A stretch of DNA of 5,411 nt from Betaproteobacteria bacterium (GTDB lineage: Bacteria > Pseudomonadota > Gammaproteobacteria > Burkholderiales > Burkholderiaceae), in the NCBI GenBank assembly GCA_015654605.1, contig JAATGO010000157.1, positions 1-5,411 of the forward strand. Direction: 5' to 3'. The position numbers and the translations under genes are program-made. Shown here piece after piece: positions 1-4,823 of the stretch; positions within the stretch are counted from its first letter, which is position 1, and the number at the start of each line of letters is the position of its first letter. The notes under the pieces were generated by a model. That model made no database searches and was not told the DNA's origin. It saw only the letters and a program-made list of their open reading frames with translations.

Positions 1-618
1 CAATCCTCGCAGCAAGAAGCGGTTCGAGTTATAAATGGCACCAGGTGGCAATGGTTGCCCCGGCATGATTAACTCATCGCCGGTAAAAAAAACAGCCACC
101 CGTGGCTTACGCACGACCTCAAGTGCCGCTCGCCCTACTGATGCTAACAACCCTAATTCCTGTGCACGCAAACGCGTACCTGCTGGCAGCAATACATTGC
201 CAGCACGAATATCATCACCAATATGGCGTACCCATTCTCCAGGCAAAGGGGTATGACGGATGGTCACGAAATCGTTCTCCGCGTCACACGCCTCCTGCAT
301 CACTACCGCATCAGCCCCTGCCGGAATCATAGCCCCAGTAAAAATGCGTGCTGCCGTACCGGGTTGTAGTGGTTCAGGAACATGGCCTGCTGAGATTCTC
401 TGCGAGACAGGCAGGCGTGCTGTACCGCTGCGACACTCCGCTGCACGGACTGCATAGCCATCCATTTGCGCATTATCCATACCTGGAACATTGATGTCGG
501 AGAGCTGAATTTCTGCCAATATCCGACGATTAGCAGACAATGTGGGCACAACTTCAGAGGGTAAACGTGGCTGAGCAGCATCCAGCAAAAAATGGATGGC
601 GTCTGCAACGCTGAGCAT
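1..618 (-). CDS. moeA: Molybdopterin molybdenumtransferase MoeA, N-terminal half (cut by left edge)
   Basis: MoeA inserts molybdate into adenylated molybdopterin, the last common step of molybdenum cofactor synthesis in the cytoplasm. The reading frame is open from 618 to base 1, giving 206 residues of a protein that is usually about 400; the C-terminus lies beyond the left edge. Visible family signatures are QMDGYAVR (residues 51-58, with the conserved Asp53), FTGAMIPAGADAVV (93-106), HIGDDIRAGNVLLPAG (132-147), and the start of the MoCF-type domain, VAVFFTGDELIMPGQP (174-189), with the conserved TGDE. The start at 618 (MLSVADAIHFLL) matches the usual family N-terminus. In-frame ATGs at 636 and 642 would add 6 or 8 residues, and an in-frame stop lies at 664-666. 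None of the three starts has a good Shine-Dalgarno sequence. It lies 172 bp after thrC on the same strand, so it may be read as part of that unit or from its own weak promoter. Confidence 0.93.
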   Translation of the reverse strand, partial: MLSVADAIHFLLDAAQPRLPSEVVPTLSANRRILAEIQLSDINVPGMDNAQMDGYAVRAAECRSGTARLPVSQRISAGHVPEPLQPGTAARIFTGAMIPAGADAVVMQEACDAENDFVTIRHTPLPGEWVRHIGDDIRAGNVLLPAGTRLRAQELGLLASVGRAALEVVRKPRVAVFFTGDELIMPGQPLPPGAIYNSNRFLLRGL

Positions 619-678
619 AGGGGGCTTTGCTTGCATAAACATAGTCAATTTAAAACAATGCGCTCATTCTAGAACAAA

Positions 679-684
679 ATCATA
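679..684 (-). promoter_or_regulatory. Possible -10 box for moeA
   Basis: On the minus strand TATGAT (5 of 6 to TATAAT) lies about 37-42 bases upstream of the ATG at 642. The best hexamer in -35 position is a poor TTTCGT with 16 bp spacing. This is weak support; moeA could equally be transcribed from the thrC promoter. Confidence 0.25.
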
Positions 685-733
685 CATCGCACCGCAGAAT
701 ACGAAATGTCTGCCATGAACTATGCACTGTATG

Positions 734-754
734 CCTTTCATAAATGGCCATGCC
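734..754 (-). repeat. Intergenic 21-bp motif, copy 1 (thrC-moeA gap)
   Basis: On the minus strand this reads GGCAT-G-GCCATTTAT-GA-AAGG. It matches 18 of 21 bases with 4752-4772 in the alaA-hom gap, in the same orientation. Each copy sits roughly 35-75 bases after a stop codon (thrC here, alaA there) and upstream of a possible -10 box for the next gene. Its core TGGCCA is palindromic in this copy but not in the other. The function is unknown. Confidence 0.45.
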
Positions 755-790
755 ACCACGCACAATGTCTCACTCCCTTCATGCGCCTAT

Positions 791-2251
791 TTACAGGCCT
801 GTATGTGCTGCAATATATGCCTTGACCGCATCGACCTGCGCTTCCATGACTGTAAATCTCTGAGGCAATGCTTCAATTCGCTCAAACCCAGCCGGACGCT
901 CAGCGTCATGCCCCAAGGCTTCACGAATAGTTTCATTGAATTTGGCAGGTAACGCTGTTTCCAGCACAATCATCGGCACCCCTGGTGTCATATGTTCATG
1001 CGCGACTTTAATACCGTCTGCGGTGTGGGTATCTACGGTAATGCCATAATGATTATCAACAAACTGAATGGTCTTGAGGCGATCTTCATGCGTCGATTTT
1101 CCTGAACTAAAGCCAAAACGCATCACGCTGGCAAATTCATCACCATCGCTATCAGCACCACCTGACAAATCAAATCCCCCTGTTGTTTCCACTTGCTGGA
1201 ATAAGGTTTGCACACGTTGACTGTCGCGCCCTAACAGGTCATAGATAAAACGTTCAAAATTGGAGGCTTTGCTAATATCCATGCTGGGGCTACTGGTATG
1301 GAACGTCTCTGCAGCTTTGCGCACCCGATAAATACCACTGCGAAAAAACTCATCCAAAACATCATTTTCATTTGTTGCCACTACCAACTTATCAATAGGC
1401 AGGCCCATCATACGCGCAATATGTCCTGCACAAATATTGCCAAAATTTCCAGATGGCACTGTGAATGACACTTTCTGTCCATTGTTGGACGTTGCACTCA
1501 AATAACCACGAAAATAATAGACAACCTGAGCAACTACACGCGCCCAGTTAATCGAATTGACAGTACCAATTTTCTGTTGTGCCTTGTAAGTCAGATCGTT
1601 AGAAACTGCCTTAACGATATCCTGACACTCATCAAATACCCCTTGCACCGCAATATTGTAAATATTGGGATCTTGCAAGCTAAACATTTGGGCCGTCTGA
1701 AAGGCGCTCATTTTCTTATGAGGCGACAGCATAAAAACACGGATGCCCTTCTTACCTCGCATGGCGTATTCCGCCGCGCTTCCCGTATCACCAGAAGTAG
1801 CGCCCAGAATATTGAGCGCTGCATTTTTTTTCACCAGCACGTATTCAAATAAGTTACCCAACAATTGCATGGCCATGTCTTTGAATGCCAGAGTCGGGCC
1901 ATTCGATAACGCCTGCAATATCAGTTTCTTGCCATCTTTCTCTTCCAAAACACGTAGTGGTGTGATCTGGTTAGCATCCTCTCCCGCACGCGCGTTGCAA
2001 TACACTTCTGGGCGGTAAGTTTTATGCACCAATGCTTTAATATCTGCATCTGGAATATCTGTCGCAAATTTCCTCAATACCTCATAGGCCAGATCGGCAT
2101 AAGATAACCCTCGCCAACGATGTAGCTCTGCATCATCGACTAGAGGATACTCCGCAGGTAGGTACAAACCACCATCAGGAGCAAGTCCGCCTAGCAGAAT
2201 TTCAGAAAAAGAAGACTTAACAGGGTAGCCACGAGTAGAAACGTATTGCAT
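791..2251 (-). CDS. thrC: Threonine synthase
   Basis: A PLP-dependent fold-type II enzyme that converts O-phospho-L-homoserine to L-threonine and phosphate in the cytoplasm. The protein has 486 residues, longer than the 428 of E. coli ThrC but as expected for the long threonine synthase class. The N-terminus MQYVSTRG and GGLAPDGGLYLP (residues 21-32) are typical of the family. The PLP lysine is Lys124 in NGPTLAFKDMAMQ. The phosphate-binding loop is GATSGDTGSAA (150-160), and a second conserved block is TVPSGNFGNICAGH (264-277). The start at 2251 follows the family N-terminus. The frame stays open upstream to a TTG at 2356, but those 35 residues look unlike ThrC. No clear Shine-Dalgarno sequence precedes the ATG. 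It is separated from hom by about 1.1 kb with a plus-strand gene, and a perfect -10 box lies about 50 bases upstream, so it probably has its own promoter. Confidence 0.96.
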   Translation of the reverse strand: MQYVSTRGYPVKSSFSEILLGGLAPDGGLYLPAEYPLVDDAELHRWRGLSYADLAYEVLRKFATDIPDADIKALVHKTYRPEVYCNARAGEDANQITPLRVLEEKDGKKLILQALSNGPTLAFKDMAMQLLGNLFEYVLVKKNAALNILGATSGDTGSAAEYAMRGKKGIRVFMLSPHKKMSAFQTAQMFSLQDPNIYNIAVQGVFDECQDIVKAVSNDLTYKAQQKIGTVNSINWARVVAQVVYYFRGYLSATSNNGQKVSFTVPSGNFGNICAGHIARMMGLPIDKLVVATNENDVLDEFFRSGIYRVRKAAETFHTSSPSMDISKASNFERFIYDLLGRDSQRVQTLFQQVETTGGFDLSGGADSDGDEFASVMRFGFSSGKSTHEDRLKTIQFVDNHYGITVDTHTADGIKVAHEHMTPGVPMIVLETALPAKFNETIREALGHDAERPAGFERIEALPQRFTVMEAQVDAVKAYIAAHTGL

Positions 2252-2297
2252 AGCGCGAAATAGGTTGAGTACTATCGATACATCAAATAAAAGCGCT

Positions 2298-2326
2298 ATT
2301 ATACAGTCGGAGTTGGCTCTAGTTGG
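2298..2326 (-). promoter_or_regulatory. Probable thrC promoter
   Basis: The minus strand carries a perfect TATAAT at 2303-2298. With 17 bp spacing the -35 hexamer would be CCAACT (2326-2321), a poor match to TTGACA. Transcription would begin near 2291, giving a leader of about 40 nt before the ATG at 2251. AGCGCT, a small palindrome, lies at 2292-2297 around the expected start point. The -10 box is convincing; the -35 assignment is weak. Confidence 0.5.
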
Positions 2327-2495
2327 CATTTGAAGACATTCTCTCAAAAGTCGCAAAAATGCATAACAATCCTTTCTGTGTCCTACCTAAGCCCCGTCAC
2401 ATCCCCAATCCTTTTCCTCTGTCCAATAACACCTGTTTTGCACTATGGCACTAATAACCACTCCTATACCTACCTCGTGCTTACCTTGTACTTAT

Positions 2496-2517
2496 TAAGC
2501 ATTTCTCAGCATGCTTA
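2496..2517. repeat. Small inverted repeat, 7-bp arms
   Basis: TAAGCAT at 2496-2502 pairs perfectly with ATGCTTA at 2511-2517 around an 8-nt loop. There is no T-run directly after the stem on either strand, so it is not a standard terminator. A stem this short can occur by chance in AT-rich DNA. Confidence 0.4.
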
Positions 2518-2580
2518 TTTGAAATAAAACATTTCTTCCCTTGAAACTGTACTCTGAGCAGGATATGCTGTAGCCCACAA

Positions 2581-2604
2581 TTGGTGGCTATTGTTCGCCA
2601 TCAA
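2581..2604. repeat. Small inverted repeat, 8-bp arms
   Basis: TTGGTGGC at 2581-2588 pairs with GCCATCAA at 2597-2604, with one G-T pair, around an 8-nt loop. The left arm also takes part in a competing hairpin with CCAC just upstream (CCAC, AATTG, GTGG). It lies just upstream of the probable adhesin-like gene promoter. No T-run follows. The function is unknown. Confidence 0.4.
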
Positions 2605-2608
2605 GTGG

Positions 2609-2654
2609 TGCAGCTGAAGTGCAGTTAATCAGTATTTATAATCTTATAGCTGCA
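2609..2654. repeat. Wide inverted repeat around the adhesin-like gene promoter
   Basis: TGCAGCT at 2609-2615 and AGCTGCA at 2648-2654 are perfect inverted copies, 39 bp from centre to centre. They bracket the TATAAT at 2637-2642. The left arm touches the possible -35 hexamer and the right arm lies near the expected transcription start. A related TGCAGTT lies between them at 2620-2626. It could be an operator pair, but seven-base arms are weak evidence. Confidence 0.3.
2614..2642 (+). promoter_or_regulatory. Probable promoter of the adhesin-like gene
   Basis: A perfect TATAAT lies at 2637-2642. With 17 bp spacing the -35 hexamer is CTGAAG (2614-2619), which keeps the central TGA of TTGACA. 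Transcription would start near 2649, leaving a leader of about 45 nt before the ATG at 2695. Confidence 0.5.
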
Positions 2655-2684
2655 ATATAGTCTCACCCATCATCATTCAAAGAT

Positions 2685-2688
2685 AGGA
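2685..2688 (+). promoter_or_regulatory. Ribosome binding site of the adhesin-like gene
   Basis: AGGA, inside GATAGGATAAAGC, lies six bases before the ATG at 2695. It fixes the start and is the clearest Shine-Dalgarno sequence in the window; hom, thrC and moeA have weak or none. Confidence 0.7.
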
Positions 2689-2694
2689 TAAAGC

Positions 2695-3165
2695 ATGAAA
2701 AAATGGATTGGTCTTCTGGGATTTGTATGCATCAGCGCCCATGCAACGGATTGGCGTGTTTTTGGCCACAGTGATACAACAGAATTTTCAATTGATGCAG
2801 ATTCGATTGCCGATAAAGGTGAAATCCGTGAAGCGTGGACCATGTGGAATTTCAAGGAAGCGCGCTCCAATAAAGGTGATGCTACCTTTCCAACGCTTCG
2901 GTCATATCAAGATAAATATCAATATAACTGCAAAGATAAGACCCTCAAACTGACTAACGAAATTATCTACGCAGGTCCCAATGGTACTGGTGATAAACGT
3001 GATCACTCTGACGCATTGAAAAACATGCAGTTCGACAAACCTGCCGCCGGTTCTATCGCAGAAGGAATGTTATCAGAGGTGTGTGGCGCCATACTGCCAA
3101 CAACACCAGATACCTCCACCAAGAAGACACCCGCCAGTGCTGCTAAAAAGACTCACAAAAAATAG
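2695..3165 (+). CDS. Exported protein of the surface-adhesin protein E family
   Basis: The 156-residue product resembles the surface-adhesin protein E-like family (named from Haemophilus protein E), whose members are mostly uncharacterised small exported proteins. A signal peptide is seen: MKK, a hydrophobic stretch, then SAHA with likely cleavage after residue 17. The mature domain (about 19-131) shows the family pattern as I know it: DWRVFG, then FSIDADSI (31-38), EAWTMWNFK (46-54), LRSYQDKYQYNCK (68-80), IIYAGPNGTG (90-99) and AAGSIAEGMLSEVC (117-130). Cys79 and Cys130 could form a disulfide. Cys12 lies in the signal but not in a good lipobox, so it is probably periplasmic or secreted rather than a lipoprotein. 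Residues 135-156 form a Thr-, Ala- and Lys-rich low-complexity tail ending THKK. It faces away from thrC and converges with hom, splitting a usual gene pair. An adhesin role is not shown by the sequence. Confidence 0.82.
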   Translation: MKKWIGLLGFVCISAHATDWRVFGHSDTTEFSIDADSIADKGEIREAWTMWNFKEARSNKGDATFPTLRSYQDKYQYNCKDKTLKLTNEIIYAGPNGTGDKRDHSDALKNMQFDKPAAGSIAEGMLSEVCGAILPTTPDTSTKKTPASAAKKTHKK

Positions 3166-3177
3166 CTACTGCCCAGT

Positions 3178-3209
3178 GCAGCTGCCAATTCCCCCCGCTT
3201 GGCAGCTGC
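3178..3209. terminator. Perfect 11-bp hairpin after the adhesin-like gene
   Basis: GCAGCTGCCAA at 3178-3188 and TTGGCAGCTGC at 3199-3209 pair perfectly around a 10-nt loop that contains CCCCCC. It begins 13 bases after the stop codon of the adhesin-like gene, the usual place for a terminator. No T-run follows on the plus strand; on the minus strand T6 appears only about 15 bases beyond the stem. It may act as a transcript-end stabiliser or a weak two-way terminator between this gene and the converging hom. Confidence 0.5.
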
Positions 3210-3219
3210 TCGATGGCCA

Positions 3220-3338
3220 TAGCATTGACAGCGACACCTGAATTGTTTAATTAAGCGCCTCCAGGAAAATCTTTATTACTTTTCTCGACTTAAGAAGATT
3301 CTCGATGTGCGCTTATGTATTCTTCTCTGGCCGCTGAT
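3220..3338. repeat. Decayed tandem copy of the hom 3' end and its flank
   Basis: This segment aligns by eye with 3348-3486. The outermost 20 bp (TAGCATTGACAGC-GACACCT at 3220-3239) match 3348-3366 with one mismatch and one extra base. The rest matches the last 30 or so codons of hom with two in-frame gaps of 9 and 3 nt. ATTCTTCTC (3319-3327) and CTGAT (3334-3338) match 3467-3475 and 3482-3486. The two units are almost adjacent, as in a tandem duplication. Confidence 0.75.
3247..3336 (-). pseudogene. Remnant of a second hom 3' end
   Basis: On the minus strand the codons read Q-R-P-EKN-T-stop-A-HIENLLKSRKVIKIFLEALN-stop. The intact hom ends Q-T-Q-EKN-IE-A-AITQIENL-PTVVGKVTKI-RLEELN-stop. Shared blocks are EKN, IENL, KV-KI, LE-LN and the final TAA. 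An internal TAA at 3313-3315 and the lack of any upstream coding sequence show that it is dead. About two thirds of bases agree by eye. Many differences are silent third-position changes (aac/aat, gaa/gag, ctc/ctt, gtg/gta, att/atc, aaa/aag), suggesting the copy diverged partly while still coding. It corresponds to the last strand and helix of the ACT domain. Confidence 0.75.
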
Positions 3339-3347
3339 ATCCTCTCC

Positions 3348-3486
3348 TAGCATGACAGCAACACCTATAGCTAGACTTAAACTTAGTTGAGTTCTTCCAG
3401 ACGAATCTTTGTCACTTTACCTACGACTGTAGGAAGATTCTCAATTTGCGTTATCGCGGCCTCGATATTTTTCTCCTGAGTCTGAT
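3348..3486. repeat. Intact-side unit of the hom 3' tandem repeat
   Basis: This partner of 3220-3338 covers the last 34 or so codons of intact hom and 35 bp of downstream flank. The flank carries TAGCATGACAGC-AACACCT at 3348-3366. The flank tag is far better conserved between units than the coding part. Confidence 0.75.
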
Positions 3487-4693
3487 GCGTCAGCATAATG
3501 ATATCGGCCTGTGTTTCACCATCAATCGGTTCTTTTTGCAACATGGCATCGATAGAGATCGTCTTATCTGCCAAAATGCGTGTCACGTCTGCTAACACAC
3601 CAGGTTTGTCTGCTACCTGCATACGCAGGTAATAGCTGGTCGTCACATCCTGCATCGACAACACAGGCGTCGCTGCCATCGCATGAGGCTGAAATGCCAG
3701 GTAGGGAACCCGATGATTTGGTTCTGCCGTTGCCAAACGCGTAATATCCACCAGATCTGCAATCACGGCAGATGCCGTCGGTTCTGCACCAGCGCCTTTG
3801 CCATAATATAAAGTCTCTCCAACGGCATCGCCACGTACCATCACGGCATTCATCGCTCCTTCAACATTGGCGATCAATCTTGTTGCCGGAATCAGTGTAG
3901 GATGCACACGCAACTCAATCCCATGTTCTGTTTGCCGCGTTATCCCCAGCAATTTAATACGATAGCCCAACTGTTCGGCATAACGAATATCACTTGCCTG
4001 CAACTGTGTAATCCCTTCGACATATGCCTTATCGAACTGTACCGGAATACCAAAGGCAATGGACGCCATAATCGTCAATTTATGCGCAGCATCGATCCCT
4101 TCAATATCAAACGTCGGATCAGCTTCCGCATATCCTAAGCGCTGAGCCTCTTTGAGTACTACATCAAAATCTAGCCCCTTGTCACGCATTTCTGACAGGA
4201 TAAAATTCGTTGTGCCATTAATGATGCCGGCAATCCATTCAATGCGGTTCGCCGTCAAGCCTTCTCGCAAGGCTTTAATGATAGGAATTCCTCCGGCAAC
4301 AGCTGCCTCGAAGGCAACCATGACACCTTTTTCCTGGGCAGCTTTGAAAATTTCATTGCCATGCGTAGCGATCAGCGCCTTATTGGCCGTGACAACATGC
4401 TTGCCATTGGCAATCGCTTGCAATACCAACTCACGCGCGATGCCATAGCCACCAATCAATTCAATAACTATATCAATGTCTGGATCAGACACGATCTGGC
4501 GCGCATCATTAACGACCTTCACGCTATCATTGGTCAGCTTGACAGCACGTTCCACGTCCAGATCAGCTACCATCGTTATCTCGATACTGCGTCCTGCTCG
4601 ACGAGCAATCTCTTCCTGATTACGTTTCAATACGTTGAAAGTACCAGCACCCACGGTACCGATGCCAAGTAAACCTACTTTGATGGATTTCAT
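3383..4693 (-). CDS. hom: Homoserine dehydrogenase with C-terminal ACT domain
   Basis: Reduces L-aspartate 4-semialdehyde to L-homoserine with NAD(P)H in the cytoplasm, the branch step towards threonine and methionine. The protein has 436 residues, normal for the single-function bacterial enzyme with a regulatory tail. The dinucleotide-binding loop is GLLGIGTVGAGT (residues 7-18). TANKAL (102-107) and AGIINGTTNFIL (155-166) are core motifs. GYAEADPTFDIEG-IDAAHKL (187-206) holds Asp201 and Lys205, matching the yeast catalytic pair Asp219/Lys223. The ACT domain spans about 354-431 (YYLRMQVADKPGVLADVTRIL) and in this family is linked to threonine feedback, an inference here. The start MKSIKVGLLG fits the family; AGG lies only two bases before the ATG, so ribosome binding looks poor. 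It follows alaA by 130 bp on the same strand and converges with the adhesin-like gene. Its last codons recur in decayed form just downstream. Confidence 0.97.
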   Translation of the reverse strand: MKSIKVGLLGIGTVGAGTFNVLKRNQEEIARRAGRSIEITMVADLDVERAVKLTNDSVKVVNDARQIVSDPDIDIVIELIGGYGIARELVLQAIANGKHVVTANKALIATHGNEIFKAAQEKGVMVAFEAAVAGGIPIIKALREGLTANRIEWIAGIINGTTNFILSEMRDKGLDFDVVLKEAQRLGYAEADPTFDIEGIDAAHKLTIMASIAFGIPVQFDKAYVEGITQLQASDIRYAEQLGYRIKLLGITRQTEHGIELRVHPTLIPATRLIANVEGAMNAVMVRGDAVGETLYYGKGAGAEPTASAVIADLVDITRLATAEPNHRVPYLAFQPHAMAATPVLSMQDVTTSYYLRMQVADKPGVLADVTRILADKTISIDAMLQKEPIDGETQADIIMLTHQTQEKNIEAAITQIENLPTVVGKVTKIRLEELN

Positions 4694-4716
4694 AGCCTAT
4701 TTCATTGTTAAATAAC

Positions 4717-4722
4717 ATTGTA
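4717..4722 (-). promoter_or_regulatory. Possible -10 box for hom
   Basis: The minus strand reads TACAAT (5 of 6 to TATAAT) about 24 bases before the hom ATG. A good -35-like TAGACA lies upstream but only 14 bp away, too close; at 16 bp the hexamer is TGTAGA. This is weak support, and hom may instead be read through from alaA. Confidence 0.25.
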
Positions 4723-4751
4723 TTCAGATCCATAAGTGTCTACATCACACA

Positions 4752-4772
4752 CCTTGGATAAATGGCGATGCC
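4752..4772 (-). repeat. Intergenic 21-bp motif, copy 2 (alaA-hom gap)
   Basis: On the minus strand this reads GGCAT-C-GCCATTTAT-CC-AAGG, matching 734-754 at 18 of 21 bases in the same orientation relative to the genes. It lies about 50-70 bases after the alaA stop and about 30 bases upstream of the possible hom -10 box. The function is unknown. Confidence 0.45.
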
Positions 4773-4779
4773 TGTCACC

Positions 4780-4798
4780 TGCCTGGGCAATGCCTGGG
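4780..4798. repeat. Short direct repeat of TGCCTGGG
   Basis: TGCCTGGG occurs at 4780-4787 and again at 4791-4798, three bases apart, with a partial third unit TGCCTG at 4769-4774 (TGCCTGT). It lies in the alaA-hom gap next to the 21-bp motif. It may be a slippage product or a pair of protein-binding half sites; there is no further support for either. Confidence 0.4.
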
Positions 4799-4823
4799 AG
4801 AAAACGGGGCAAGATACCGAAGC

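Larger units (their letters stand above)
2327..2608. other. Non-coding gap between divergent thrC and adhesin-like gene
   Basis: Together with the promoter regions at each end this makes 443 bp between the two start codons. I found no credible gene. The plus strand is pyrimidine-rich from about 2370 to 2490 and contains only very short frames, such as a 17-codon one from the ATG in ACTATGGCAC. Two small hairpins are listed separately. No tRNA, riboswitch or transposon end was recognised. Confidence 0.6.

Noticed and set aside
327..608. A 93-residue minus-strand frame
   Set aside because: It overlaps moeA in another frame, and moeA shows unmistakable family motifs throughout the same stretch.
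1577..2018. Two overlapping plus-strand frames of 91 residues opposite thrC
   Set aside because: They are shadows of thrC; they have no family resemblance and no start signals.
2252..2356. A 35-residue N-terminal extension of ThrC from a TTG at 2356, or from the ATG at 2329
   Set aside because: The added residues do not look like threonine synthase, neither start has a ribosome site, and the extension would overlap the perfect -10 box at 2298-2303.
2330..2527. A 65-residue plus-strand frame in the thrC-adhesin gap
   Set aside because: There is no Shine-Dalgarno sequence, its composition is like translated pyrimidine-rich spacer, and its start overlaps the thrC promoter region on the other strand.
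2540..2660. A possible tRNA or small structured RNA
   Set aside because: Only short, competing hairpins are present, with no cloverleaf, TTC-type arm or acceptor pairing.
3220..3486. A CRISPR-like or satellite repeat
   Set aside because: There are only two diverged units, and they are explained by hom coding sequence plus flank.
3902..4672. Three plus-strand frames of 78-103 residues opposite hom
   Set aside because: They are antisense shadows of a conserved gene, with no ribosome sites, recognisable domains or promoter.
4694..4823. A terminator after alaA
   Set aside because: The gap holds direct repeats of TGCCTGGG and a short TGCC/GGCA pairing, but no stable hairpin followed by a T-run.
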